DNA from: an uncultured Merdimonas sp.
GTDB lineage: Bacteria > Bacillota > Clostridia > Lachnospirales > Lachnospiraceae
Reading direction: 5' to 3'
DNA length: 44,988 nucleotides
Assembly: GCA_944383645.1 (NCBI GenBank)
Contig: CALWQJ010000004.1
Span: 1 to 44,988 of the forward strand
Shown here piece after piece: positions 1 to 7,641 of this stretch (within the stretch, counting starts at the first letter, position 1; every line of letters begins with the position of its first letter). The notes below the pieces were generated by a model. The model was not told where the DNA came from. It was given only the letters and a program-made list of their open reading frames with translations, and did not search any database. Made by a program: the position numbers and the translations under genes.

Positions 1-61
1 CGACGCTAGAAAAATGAAATGGAATTTAACGAATCAATGTGAGGGTATGGAGGAAAGAAGG

Positions 62-670
62 ATGATCAGGGAAGCGGCAGTGGGGAATCTGCGGGAGGCG
101 CTTTTGGCCGAAGGCCGGGGAGCGGAGCGCGTCGAGCTCTGCGAAAATCTGGCTGAGGAGGGCACGACGCCCTCCTATGGGACGATTAAGATGTGCAGGG
201 AGCTTCTGCGGATCCCGATCGTGGTGATGATACGGCCCCGGGGCGGGGACTTCGTGTATGACGACGCGGAATTCCGGGTGATGCTGGAGGATATCCGGAT
301 CTGCAGGGAGCTTCATGTGGATGGGATCTCTACAGGGATCCTGCGGTCGGATCATACGGTGGATTATGAGCGGATGAGACAGATCCGGGAAGCGTGCGGA
401 AGCAGTTTGAAGGTGACCTTTCATAAGGCGATCGATGAGACGCCGGACTATGAGGAAGCAGTCAGAAAGCTGAGCGCGGAAGGACTGATTGATCGGGTGC
501 TGACCTCCGGGCAGCAGGAGACGGCGGTGGAAGGGCTGGAACAGATCCGAAGGCTTCAGGATATCGAGGGCCTGGAGGTGGTGGCCGCCGGCAGGATTAC
601 GAAGGAGAATCTGCCGGAGCTTGCGGCGCGGCTTCGGGTGACGTCATTTCACGGGAAGAGGATTGTGTAG
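62..670 (+). CDS. cutC: CutC family protein (copper homeostasis family)
   Basis: CutC-type TIM-barrel protein of 202 aa. The diagnostic stretches are the VELCENL...TTPSYG strand-loop near the N-terminus, MIRPRGGDF, and a C-terminal VVAAGRIT segment. CutC was named for copper tolerance in E. coli. Its biochemical activity is unsettled, so the name denotes the family rather than a proven function. An upstream in-frame ATG at 14 would add 16 residues. I chose ATG 62 because a GGAGG at 49-53 sits 8 bases ahead of it and family members begin with this hydrophobic strand. The gene ends at a bidirectional hairpin terminator and faces apbE. Confidence 0.88.
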   Translation: MIREAAVGNLREALLAEGRGAERVELCENLAEEGTTPSYGTIKMCRELLRIPIVVMIRPRGGDFVYDDAEFRVMLEDIRICRELHVDGISTGILRSDHTVDYERMRQIREACGSSLKVTFHKAIDETPDYEEAVRKLSAEGLIDRVLTSGQQETAVEGLEQIRRLQDIEGLEVVAAGRITKENLPELAARLRVTSFHGKRIV

Positions 671-708
671 GAAGAAATCTCACGGAAAGAGAACTGTGTA
701 AAAAGCGG

Positions 709-754
709 ATGCCGGCGCGTGGAAAAATAAAAGGTTCCATGCGTCGGCATTTTG
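709..754. terminator. Bidirectional intrinsic terminator between cutC and apbE
   Basis: A 15-bp stem (709-723 with 736-750, two G-U pairs) encloses an A-rich 12-base loop. It is followed by TTT on the plus strand and by a T-rich run after the stem on the minus strand, so it can serve both convergent genes. Confidence 0.75.
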
Positions 755-802
755 CGCGATAAGGCCGGGCAAGCGGCCGTCGCGCCTGCCCGGTCCCGGT
801 TT

Positions 803-1849
803 TCAGTCGGAAAGCGTGACGGAAAAGGTCTCCTCCAGACCGGGGCTGAAGTGCAGCTTGCCGTCCTCTGTGATGAAGGCGGCGTATACGCCCGGCAGGC
901 TTTCGACGAGCTTCATACCTTTTTCCAGTCCCAGGGCGAAGCAGGAGGTGCTCAGGCCGTCTCCGTCCACGGAAAGATCTGAGAGAATGGTCACGGAGGT
1001 CAGGCCGTTTTCATAAGGGTACCCGGTCCGCGGGTTCAGCAGATGATGGTACAGCTTTCCTTCTTTTTCAAAAAATCGCTCGTAAATTCCAGAAGAAACG
1101 ACGGATTTTCCGTCGATCTGGGCGATGGCGGCTGTCTCGCTGCGCTCGGCGAAGGGGCGCTGGATGCCGATACGGAAAGGCGCACCGTCCGGCCGGGTTC
1201 CCAGGCAGAGAATATTGCCGCCCAGGTCGATGATGGCGCTTCCTACGCCTTCTTCGATGAGATAGTCTTTCATACGATCCGCGATATAGCCCTTGGCGAT
1301 GGCGCCCAGGTCAAGCTGCATCCCCTCCATGCCGAAGCGCAGAAGGTTCCCTTCCAGGGAAACCTGCCGGTAGTCCACGAGAGCCAGGGCCTGGGAGATC
1401 TCCTCCTCGTCCGGCAGCAGGGCCGTGCCCGAGGTGAAATCCCAGAGGGAGGACACGGGGCCGATGGTGATGTCGAAGGCGCCGTCGGAAAGCTCACTGT
1501 AGGAGAGTCCTTGTCCGACGAGATCAGCCAGCGGATCCGAGAGAATATATGCGCCGTCCTCCTGGGGAAGCGTCCCGGCGTTCAGCCGGTACAGCTCGCT
1601 TTCCGGGAGAGTGCGGCTGAAGATGCGTTCATATTCGTCGCAGAGCTCCATGGCTCCATCCAGGACCGCCTGGTCCCGGGAATCATAGAGGGTGATGGTG
1701 ACGACGGTATTCAGTTTGAAGGCGGTGGCTGTCAGCGGTTCGGATGGCTCGGATGCGTGGGGCTGCCGGGAATAGAAAAAGGCAAAGACGGCGAGCACCA
1801 GGAGGGCCAGAGCCGCAGCAGCCAGGAGTGTTTTTCGGTTTTCTGTCAT
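803..1849 (-). CDS. apbE: FAD:protein FMN transferase (ApbE family)
   Basis: 348 aa. ApbE enzymes covalently attach FMN from FAD to Thr/Ser of exported flavoproteins, outside the membrane. An N-terminal hydrophobic segment (about 8-26) is a signal anchor with no lipobox Cys. Family motifs are present in order: DLGAIAKGY at 180-188, IDLGGN near 207-212, HHLLNPRTGYP at 268-278, and the metal-site DGDGLST at 295-301. The start follows the MBL hydrolase stop by three bases, so the two genes form one minus-strand operon. No FMN-binding-domain substrate protein or Rnf/Nqr cluster is visible in the window, so its target must lie elsewhere. Confidence 0.93.
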   Translation of the reverse strand: MTENRKTLLAAAALALLVLAVFAFFYSRQPHASEPSEPLTATAFKLNTVVTITLYDSRDQAVLDGAMELCDEYERIFSRTLPESELYRLNAGTLPQEDGAYILSDPLADLVGQGLSYSELSDGAFDITIGPVSSLWDFTSGTALLPDEEEISQALALVDYRQVSLEGNLLRFGMEGMQLDLGAIAKGYIADRMKDYLIEEGVGSAIIDLGGNILCLGTRPDGAPFRIGIQRPFAERSETAAIAQIDGKSVVSSGIYERFFEKEGKLYHHLLNPRTGYPYENGLTSVTILSDLSVDGDGLSTSCFALGLEKGMKLVESLPGVYAAFITEDGKLHFSPGLEETFSVTLSD

Positions 1850-1852
1850 TTT

Positions 1853-2539
1853 CTATGCGTCCTGTTCTGTATAATAAAATTCTGTCCAGCTTCCCTTATA
1901 AACATTACAGGGCATGACGGGATGCCGTTCTCCCTGAAGCCTTCCTTCTTTCAGAGAAAGGGCGTCCTCCAGATTGTAACGGATATATTCAGGACCGATG
2001 GGATATTCGTGGTGGCAGGGAAGAATCGTCTTCACCTTATCGGCAAGGCTCCAGAGCTTCCGCTCACTTTCGATGTACAGATCGAGATTCCGCCAGCCGC
2101 CGAACAGATAGATCGGCCCGGGCTTCTGGACAGAGTCGCCGGAGAGAAGGAGTCCTTTTTCTTCGTCAAAGAAAGCCACGCTTCCATAGGTATGCCCGGG
2201 AATTTCGATGGTCTTCAAATGATAGCCGCCGCAGGAAAATGTGTCCCCCTCCGCCAGCGGTTCCAGATGGACAGCGGGATCCTTTACAAGCTTCCAGTCC
2301 GCTTTGTGGAGAAAACAGCCGCCGAAATCCGCGAGCCCTCCGGTATGATCGATATCCCCGTGGGTCAGAAGGACCCGGACCGGAAGAGCGGTGATTTTCC
2401 GTACTGCTTCATATACGTGGCTGTCGGGAAATCCGGTATCGATAAGAAGGGCCTGATCTTCACCGACTATCAGAAACTGCCTCACACGGCCGTCATCAAG
2501 AATATAAAAATGTTCCATAAACAAAGTAGAAGTTATCAA
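1853..2539 (-). CDS. MBL-fold metallo-hydrolase, TTG start
   Basis: 228-aa metallo-beta-lactamase-fold hydrolase of the glyoxalase II/YcbL-like type. Metal motifs: H60-x-D62-x-D64-H65, PGH116, SGD135 and LPCHH177. The canonical first motif is HxHxDH. Here the second His is Asp, so one site-1 zinc ligand is altered while the rest are intact. The start is read as TTG at 2537-2539 because an AGGAGG at 2551-2556 lies 11 bases upstream; the first ATG (codon 8) would be 32 bases away. It is the first gene of the operon with apbE, transcribed from the promoter at 2586-2614. The substrate is not predictable. Confidence 0.85.
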   Translation of the reverse strand: MITSTLFMEHFYILDDGRVRQFLIVGEDQALLIDTGFPDSHVYEAVRKITALPVRVLLTHGDIDHTGGLADFGGCFLHKADWKLVKDPAVHLEPLAEGDTFSCGGYHLKTIEIPGHTYGSVAFFDEEKGLLLSGDSVQKPGPIYLFGGWRNLDLYIESERKLWSLADKVKTILPCHHEYPIGPEYIRYNLEDALSLKEGRLQGERHPVMPCNVYKGSWTEFYYTEQDA

Positions 2540-2585
2540 AGTCAGATTCGCCTCCTAAGCAGCCTGCGCTGTGTTTCTATTACTG

Positions 2586-2614
2586 ATTATATCTGCGCCG
2601 GTTTTCATCTGCAA
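2586..2614 (-). promoter_or_regulatory. Sigma-A promoter for the MBL hydrolase-apbE operon
   Basis: On the minus strand TTGCAG (2609-2614), a 17-base spacer and TATAAT (2586-2591) lie about 50 bases upstream of the TTG start. Confidence 0.65.
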
Positions 2615-2634
2615 TGAAAACTTTTTAGGATAAT

Positions 2635-2981
2635 AAAACGCAGGAGTTATATAGTGACAAATTCCAGATTCACGTGATAGAATTATCTAAATTGAATGAT
2701 CCATTTCCTGAGGAGGATCAGGAGCTTTACCACTGGGCAAAAATGATTGCCGCAGAGAACCTGGAGGTGATGCAGATGGAAAAGCAGAAGGAGAGCTTTA
2801 CAGCCTGCTTTCCCTGATTCGGAAAAAAGTGCAGAAGGGAAAATCGCTGGCACAGACTGCGGAAGAGCTGGAGGATACGGAGGAGAATCTTCGTCTGTTT
2901 TATGAAACGGTGCGGAAGAATCCGGAGGATACGGTGGAACAGCTGGCGGAAAGGCTGATGAAGAAGGAGGAAATTATCTGA
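2635..2981 (+). pseudogene. Remnant of an Rpn/PD-(D/E)XK family nuclease (transposase-like)
   Basis: No intact ORF exists here, but two plus-strand frames read as the C-terminal part of an Rpn-type recombination-promoting nuclease. From 2656 one frame gives DKFQIHVIELSKLNDPF and LYHWAKMIAAENLEVM before a stop at 2815-2817. From about 2784 another frame continues with ELYSLLSLIRKKVQKGKSLA, a run of Glu-rich helix, and a stop at 2979-2981. The change of frame near 2784 and the loss of everything upstream (in-frame stop at 2626) mark it as decayed. Its last bases supply the ribosome binding site of the next gene. The family call rests on the HVIELxKL and LYxWA...IAAE signatures from memory. Confidence 0.6.
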
Positions 2982-2982
2982 T

Positions 2983-3645
2983 ATGGACAAAAGATGGCTG
3001 CAGATATGCGGGGCGGCGGTTCTGAGCTTTGCGCTGGCAGGCTGCGGGGGCAGCGGAGGAGGGCAGCAGGCGGTATCTCCGGCTGGCCCGCAGGAGGCCG
3101 CTTGGGTTCAGGAGGCGCCGGCCTCAGAGGAGCAGGCGGGGCCTGCGGCGGAGACGCCGACTTCGGGCGCACAGACGGAAGCGGAAACAGGAGCAGCGTC
3201 TTCCGGTGAAATCGGAAGCGAGGCTGCGTTCGCCATCGCGCTGGAGAACGCGGGCGTCCCGGAGGGAGACGCTTACAATGTAAAGGTGGAGCCGGACAGG
3301 GAAAATGATATTTCCATCTGGCAGGTAGAGTTCGAGACGGATTACGGCGATTACGATTTTGAGATAGCTGTGGACGGTGGCAGAATCATCGGAGCCGATT
3401 ACGAGGTCGATGAGGAATGGCTGGATTTCCTGGGCGGCTCCCCGGTGGATGAGGATGGCGCCAGAGCTGCCGTGGCCGGGAAAGTGGACGGCGCTTCTGC
3501 AGATGAGGTCCAAGTCTGGGAGGAAAGCGATGACGGGCGTGTCCGCTACGAGGGCGAGCTGTATCACGATGGCATCAAGTATGAGTTCGAGTTGGACGGG
3601 CAGACCGGAATCCTCTTTGACTGGAACGCAGATATGCGGGAATGA
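2983..3645 (+). CDS. PepSY-domain lipoprotein
   Basis: 220 aa, predicted lipoprotein: signal peptide with lipobox LAGC (Cys21), then a low-complexity Gly/Ala/Glu-rich linker (about 22-76), then two PepSY-like repeats (about 77-145 and 150-218). Each repeat has a helix followed by WQVEFETDYGDYDFEI-type or VRYEGELYHDGIKYEFEL-type strands. PepSY domains are thought to modulate extracytoplasmic proteins such as peptidases; no partner is evident here. The ATG follows the remnant's stop by one base and uses a GGAGG at 2966-2970 inside that remnant. Confidence 0.85.
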   Translation: MDKRWLQICGAAVLSFALAGCGGSGGGQQAVSPAGPQEAAWVQEAPASEEQAGPAAETPTSGAQTEAETGAASSGEIGSEAAFAIALENAGVPEGDAYNVKVEPDRENDISIWQVEFETDYGDYDFEIAVDGGRIIGADYEVDEEWLDFLGGSPVDEDGARAAVAGKVDGASADEVQVWEESDDGRVRYEGELYHDGIKYEFELDGQTGILFDWNADMRE

Positions 3646-3657
3646 GGGAGCAGCCAT

Positions 3658-4410
3658 CTACTCCCCGGTAAACACTTTTACGAACAAGACCGTCAGCACA
3701 AGCAGAATCACAGGGCGCACCACCCGCGTTCCATTCTTGACGACCATCCCTGCGCCCAGGTAGTGGCCTGCGATGCAGAAAAGGGCAGCGGGAAGTCCGA
3801 TGGGAAAGCACACCTTTCCGTTTAGGATAAAGACCGCGAGGGCGCCGATATTGGAGGCCAGGTTGACAGCCTTGGTGTTGGCAGAGGCGGTCAGAAGGTC
3901 GAGGCTGGCCAGGCTGGTGTACAGGAGAATCAGGAAGGTTCCTGTGCCGGGGCCGTAGAAGCCGTCGTAGGTTCCCACCAGGAGAGATACAGGCATGCAG
4001 ATCAGGAAGGTTTTCCTGCGGGACAGCTGCTTCTGTCCGGCGTGGTCCAGATCCTTTTTGCGCAGCACGTAATAAGCCACCACCGGGAGGACGGGCAGGA
4101 GCATGTACTGGATCAGTTTCTCGCTGGCCAGCAGGGCCAGGCTGGAGCCGCCCCAGGAGCCGATCAGGGAGCAGACGACGCAGGCGCCTGCCAGAGGCAG
4201 ATCCATATACCGGAAAAGGCGCGCCGCGGAAATCGTGGTTCCCAGAGAAGAGGAGAGCTTATTGGTAGCGATGGCCATGTGAGGCGGGATTCCCGCGAAC
4301 AGGTAAGCAGGCAGAGAGATCAGACCGCCGCCTCCTCCGATAGAATCCACAAGCCCCGCCAGGAAAACCAGGGGGCACACAATCAAAAGCATATGCAGAG
4401 AAACGTCCAT
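3658..4410 (-). CDS. TauE/SafE family membrane exporter
   Basis: 250-aa multi-pass membrane protein of the TauE/SafE family, associated with export of sulfite, sulfoacetate or related organic anions. It contains the family's duplicated signatures: GLVDSIGGGGGLISLPA near the N-terminus and GTYDGFYGPGTGTFL in the second half, with about eight hydrophobic segments. The open frame extends to 4527. The start is placed at ATG 4408-4410 because an AGAGGT lies 10 bases upstream and the promoter at 4499-4527 would overlap the longer start. It converges on the PepSY lipoprotein with no obvious terminator in the 12-bp gap. Its substrate is unknown. Confidence 0.85.
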   Translation of the reverse strand: MDVSLHMLLIVCPLVFLAGLVDSIGGGGGLISLPAYLFAGIPPHMAIATNKLSSSLGTTISAARLFRYMDLPLAGACVVCSLIGSWGGSSLALLASEKLIQYMLLPVLPVVAYYVLRKKDLDHAGQKQLSRRKTFLICMPVSLLVGTYDGFYGPGTGTFLILLYTSLASLDLLTASANTKAVNLASNIGALAVFILNGKVCFPIGLPAALFCIAGHYLGAGMVVKNGTRVVRPVILLVLTVLFVKVFTGE

Positions 4411-4498
4411 GACAGAAGAAACCTCTTTTCCAAAAGTGTAAGGGGCAGACCGGGCAATCCTGAGCTTTCCAGGGTTCCATTTCCGGCCTGCCTTTGCT

Positions 4499-4527
4499 AT
4501 TGTAGAAGAATGGGGCCCAGGTGTCAA
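4499..4527 (-). promoter_or_regulatory. Sigma-A promoter for the TauE/SafE gene
   Basis: Minus strand TTGACA (4522-4527), a 17-base spacer and TACAAT (4499-4504). Transcription would begin near 4492, downstream of the longest possible start codon, which supports the shorter protein. Confidence 0.7.
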
Positions 4528-4576
4528 TGCGGAACAGAAAGAAAATACTTTAGGTAATACTTTATGAGAAATTGTT

Positions 4577-4605
4577 TTGTGAGAGTGAGAAAGTCATGCT
4601 ATAAT
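4577..4605 (+). promoter_or_regulatory. Sigma-A promoter for the small acidic protein and PPTase genes
   Basis: TTGTGA (4577-4582), a 17-base spacer and TATAAT (4600-4605). The first in-frame ATG of the following gene (4604) overlaps the -10 and so cannot be the start. Confidence 0.65.
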
Positions 4606-4666
4606 GGCAGGAGAAACAGGGCTTGAGCGGAGCAGCCGGGAAAGCTCTGATGTCATGGAGGAAAAA

Positions 4667-4867
4667 ATGAAATTTAAAGAGAGATATCTGGCGGGAGAGA
4701 TCCCTTTTGAAGAAATCGACCGGTATATTGAGGAGTGGGGAAACAGCGACGAGCTCTGTACGCTGCGGGAGTATCTGGGACTGAACGCGGAGGAAGAGGA
4801 CGTCTGGATTTCCGACAGCGACGAGGCTCTTCAGGAGCTTCTGGACAGTCAGAAAAAAGCCAGGTAA
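4667..4867 (+). CDS. Small acidic protein of unknown function
   Basis: 66 aa, not recognised as a characterised family. It is acidic and predicted helical, beginning KFKERYLAGEIPFEEIDRY and rich in Glu/Asp throughout. ATG 4667 is preceded by GGAGG (4657-4661) at 5 bases; in-frame ATGs at 4604 and 4655 are less suitable because the first lies in the -10 element. It sits 16 bases upstream of the phosphopantetheinyl transferase gene and shares its promoter, suggesting co-expression. There is no evidence that it is a carrier protein: no DSL motif is visible. Confidence 0.6.
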   Translation: MKFKERYLAGEIPFEEIDRYIEEWGNSDELCTLREYLGLNAEEEDVWISDSDEALQELLDSQKKAR

Positions 4868-4883
4868 AGGAGAGATTTCAGAT

Positions 4884-5555
4884 ATGGTGCGGGTCTATCT
4901 GGCAGAGATACCGGAAGAGGGGGCAAAGACTCCCGCAGAGGCACACGTGCGCCAGTCGGCGGCGGCCCGCCGCCTCCTTGCGCTTGCGCTGAGACGGGAT
5001 TATCCGGAGGCTGCGAAGGCCCTTCCGATAGAAAAGGATGAGAAGGGCAGGCCGTACCTGGCCGGACATGAGGAAATACAGATCAGCCTTTCCCACAGCG
5101 GCAGCCTGGCGGCCTGCGCTGTGGGCAGCAGGCCGGTGGGCGTGGACGTGGAGCGGTGGCGGAAGCAGGTGAACCGGGAGCGGATAGCCCGCCGCCTGCA
5201 TGAACGGGAGCGGTCATGGCTGGAGGCGCAGCTGGAGAAAGCGCAGACAGAGGAGGCGCGGGAAGGAGCGTTCTTTGATCTCTGGGTCCGCAAGGAGAGC
5301 TTTCTGAAGGCGACGGGCGAGGGCCTGCGCCTGCGGCTGGATTCCTTCTGCACTGTGGAGGAGGAAACGTGTCCGGATCCTTCCTGTGGGGAGAGGGACG
5401 GAGCGCCGGTAAGGGTGCGGCAGCATTACAGCCCGGCCGCCTTTTTTATCCGCCAGTATGATCTGGGGGAGAGGGGCTGCAGCCTGGCAGTCTGCACACA
5501 GGAAGAGGAGTCAGCCGCAGAGCCGGTCTGGATTTCGCTGGAAGAGGAATTTTGA
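4884..5555 (+). CDS. 4'-phosphopantetheinyl transferase, Sfp type
   Basis: 223 aa, the two-fold Sfp/AcpT form. The enzyme transfers phosphopantetheine from CoA to a Ser on carrier proteins of fatty-acid, polyketide or non-ribosomal peptide synthases, in the cytoplasm. The magnesium-site motif GVDVE is at 86-90 and the second motif WVRKESFLKATG at about 134-145; an upstream ISLSHSG matches the family's substrate loop. No carrier protein, NRPS or PKS gene lies nearby, so its client is unknown. An AAGGAGAG precedes ATG 4884. Confidence 0.88.
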   Translation: MVRVYLAEIPEEGAKTPAEAHVRQSAAARRLLALALRRDYPEAAKALPIEKDEKGRPYLAGHEEIQISLSHSGSLAACAVGSRPVGVDVERWRKQVNRERIARRLHERERSWLEAQLEKAQTEEAREGAFFDLWVRKESFLKATGEGLRLRLDSFCTVEEETCPDPSCGERDGAPVRVRQHYSPAAFFIRQYDLGERGCSLAVCTQEEESAAEPVWISLEEEF

Positions 5556-5615
5556 TCTGGCTTTTTCCGGGACAGTCTGCTAGAATTGAGGAAGAGATGA
5601 GGAGGAAGCAAAGCT

Positions 5616-6416
5616 ATGGCTAAAGGACGAAAAAAGAAAAGAATGCCGGTGCCGCTGATTATCGTGCTGTGCGTCTGCGTGGCAGCCCTGGGCGTGAGCA
5701 TCTGGCAGCTTTCCCATATATTTCTGGAGTACAAGGCCGGTACGGATGAGTACGATGAGCTGCAGCAGTATGTGATGGCCGAGATCCCGGAGGAGGACGG
5801 ACAGGAGCAGTCTGCGGAAGAGGAAGGGGATGGCACAGAGGAAGGCGTGGAGGAGGAGCGCGTACAGCGTGTGGCCTTGAGCGAGCTGCAGGCGCAGAAT
5901 CCGGATACCGTGGGCTGGATCGAGATTCCGGGCACAGGGATCAGCTATCCGCTGATGCATAGGGATGACAATGCCTATTATCTGAACCATACCTTCAGCG
6001 GCAAGATTAACAGCGCGGGAAGTATTTTCATGGAGACGCTGAACAGTCCGGATTTTACGGATCTGCACACGATCATTTACGGACATAATATGAAGAATGG
6101 CTCCATGTTCGCGGGGCTTAAGAATTATACTTCGCCGTCTTACCTGGTGGCGCACCCGAACGTGTATCTGGACCTGGCGGATGGAACGCACTGCTATCAG
6201 ATCTTCTCTGTCTATGAGGTGGAGGCCGAGAGCGACAGCTATACCATCGGCTTCGCTCCGGATGAGCAGTACGAGACCTTCCTGCAGACGCTGAAAAGCC
6301 GTTCTGCCTACGATACGGGCGTGACTGTGACAAAGGACGATTCTATTATCACGCTGTCTACATGCACCAGGCAGGGAGAGCACAGATATTTGGTACACGC
6401 AAAGAAGATATATTGA
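5616..6416 (+). CDS. srtB: Class B sortase
   Basis: 266-aa membrane-anchored transpeptidase that joins surface proteins to peptidoglycan or other acceptors. Order: basic N-terminus, one transmembrane helix (about 11-33), an acidic Glu-rich linker (about 50-82), and a sortase barrel. The catalytic residues are visible: His157 in YGHNM, Cys250 in TLSTC and Arg257 in HRYLVH. The spacing and the NPDTVGWIEIPGTGISYP strand are those of class B (SrtB). No protein with a recognisable sorting signal is encoded in the window, so this is probably a housekeeping or trans-acting sortase. GGAGG precedes ATG 5616. Confidence 0.92.
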   Translation: MAKGRKKKRMPVPLIIVLCVCVAALGVSIWQLSHIFLEYKAGTDEYDELQQYVMAEIPEEDGQEQSAEEEGDGTEEGVEEERVQRVALSELQAQNPDTVGWIEIPGTGISYPLMHRDDNAYYLNHTFSGKINSAGSIFMETLNSPDFTDLHTIIYGHNMKNGSMFAGLKNYTSPSYLVAHPNVYLDLADGTHCYQIFSVYEVEAESDSYTIGFAPDEQYETFLQTLKSRSAYDTGVTVTKDDSIITLSTCTRQGEHRYLVHAKKIY

Positions 6417-6459
6417 GGATAAGCAGGCGCAGCGCCGGCATAAGGAAGAGAAAGAAGGG

Positions 6460-7185
6460 ATGGCTGTGAACGGGGATAAGGTGAAGCTTTTGAAGGAGTA
6501 TGTGGAGGAATGCAGCTCCATTGTGTTCTTCGGCGGGGCGGGCGTGTCCACGGAAAGCGGGATCCCTGATTTCCGAAGCACGGACGGCCTCTATCACCAG
6601 GAATGGAAGTATCCGCCCGAGACGATTTTAAGCCATACCTTTTTTGTGAGATATCCGGAGGAATTCTTCCGCTTTTACAGGAAGAAGATGCTTTGTCTGG
6701 ACGCGAAGCCGAACGCGGCCCATGAGAAGCTTGCCGAGCTGGAGAAGCGAGGGAAGCTGACGGCTGTGGTGACGCAGAATATAGACGGCCTTCATCAGAT
6801 GGCAGGCAGCAAATGCGTCTATGAGCTTCACGGCTCCGTACACCGGAACTACTGCCAGCGTTGCGGGGCGTTTTACGACGCCCGTTATATTCTGGAATCT
6901 GAGGGAATCCCCCGCTGCAGCTGCGGCGGCGTCATCAAGCCGGACGTGGTTCTCTATGAGGAAGGGCTGGACAGCCAGGTGCTGCGGGGAGCGGTGAGCG
7001 CTATTTCGAGGGCAGACATGCTGATCATCGGCGGCACATCCCTCGCGGTCTATCCGGCGGCCGGGCTGATTGACTATTTTTCCGGCAGGCATCTGGTGCT
7101 GATTAACCGCGACGCGACGCCCAGGGACGGCCAGGCGGATCTGCTGATTCAGGGAAATATAGGAGAGGTGTTCCGTGGAATATAA
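6460..7185 (+). CDS. cobB: NAD-dependent protein deacylase, Sir2 family
   Basis: 241-aa sirtuin that removes acyl groups from lysine using NAD+. NAD-binding motif GAGVSTESGIPDFRS at about 26-40, TQNIDGLH at about 105-112, and catalytic His124 in ELHGS. A four-Cys zinc site is formed by Cys132/Cys135 and Cys153/Cys155. The fully preserved motifs argue for an active enzyme. The 3' end overlaps the GTG start of the DUF951 gene by 11 bases, so the two are probably translated together. Confidence 0.93.
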   Translation: MAVNGDKVKLLKEYVEECSSIVFFGGAGVSTESGIPDFRSTDGLYHQEWKYPPETILSHTFFVRYPEEFFRFYRKKMLCLDAKPNAAHEKLAELEKRGKLTAVVTQNIDGLHQMAGSKCVYELHGSVHRNYCQRCGAFYDARYILESEGIPRCSCGGVIKPDVVLYEEGLDSQVLRGAVSAISRADMLIIGGTSLAVYPAAGLIDYFSGRHLVLINRDATPRDGQADLLIQGNIGEVFRGI

Positions 7186-7369
7186 GGTAGGAGATATCGT
7201 CAAGCTGAAAAAGCCCCATCCATGCGGGAGCCAGGAGTGGGAGATCCTGCGGGTGGGCGCGGATTTCCGGCTGAAATGCCTGGGCTGCGGCCATCAGGTG
7301 ATGCTGGCCAGGCGGCTGGTGGAGAAGAATACCCGGGGACTCAGAAGGCCCGGAGATGAGCAGGAATAA
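7175..7369 (+). CDS. DUF951 domain protein, GTG start
   Basis: 64-aa small protein matching DUF951: VGDIVKLKKPHPCG, WEILRVGADFRLKCLGC and the closing MLARRLVEK. The three Cys residues in HPCG and CLGC could bind a metal. DUF951 proteins are widespread in Firmicutes, often near ribosome or division genes, with no assigned function. The start is GTG 7175, preceded by AGGAGAGG, inside the end of cobB. Confidence 0.85.
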   Translation: MEYKVGDIVKLKKPHPCGSQEWEILRVGADFRLKCLGCGHQVMLARRLVEKNTRGLRRPGDEQE

Positions 7370-7398
7370 AAGGGACAATCAAAGTGAGTGAAACTGTA

Positions 7399-7447
7399 AG
7401 AACTCTGTAACGCAGAAGACAGCGCTGTGTTTCGGAGTTCTTTTTTT
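7399..7447 (+). terminator. Intrinsic terminator after cobB-DUF951
   Basis: AGAACTC (7399-7405) pairs with GAGTTCT (7435-7441). Inner AACGCAG/CTGTGTT pairing extends the stem, and a run of T residues follows. The rest of 7370-7641 holds the promoter of the next operon and an unpersuasive 53-codon ORF. Confidence 0.8.
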
Positions 7448-7520
7448 GTGCAATTAGCACAAAGAGCAGGCGGATAATCTATGGAAAACGCCAAAAGTGA
7501 AAAAGACAGGCAGAAAGCAG

Positions 7521-7549
7521 TTGACAAATCGCTGGTTGAATTGTACTAT
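7521..7549 (+). promoter_or_regulatory. Strong sigma-A promoter for the transketolase operon
   Basis: TTGACA (7521-7526), a 17-base spacer and TACTAT (7544-7549). This leaves an 85-base A-rich leader before the transketolase start. Confidence 0.75.
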
Positions 7550-7641
7550 CAGCACATAGAACAATCAACATCCTACATTATACGAAGAATGATAAAAGAG
7601 AAGAGAAAAAAACGAAATCAAAGAATAAAAGGAGGAGCGTA

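Noticed and set aside
1043..2617. 524-codon ORF on the plus strand
   Set aside because: It is antisense to apbE and the MBL hydrolase, both with intact catalytic motifs.
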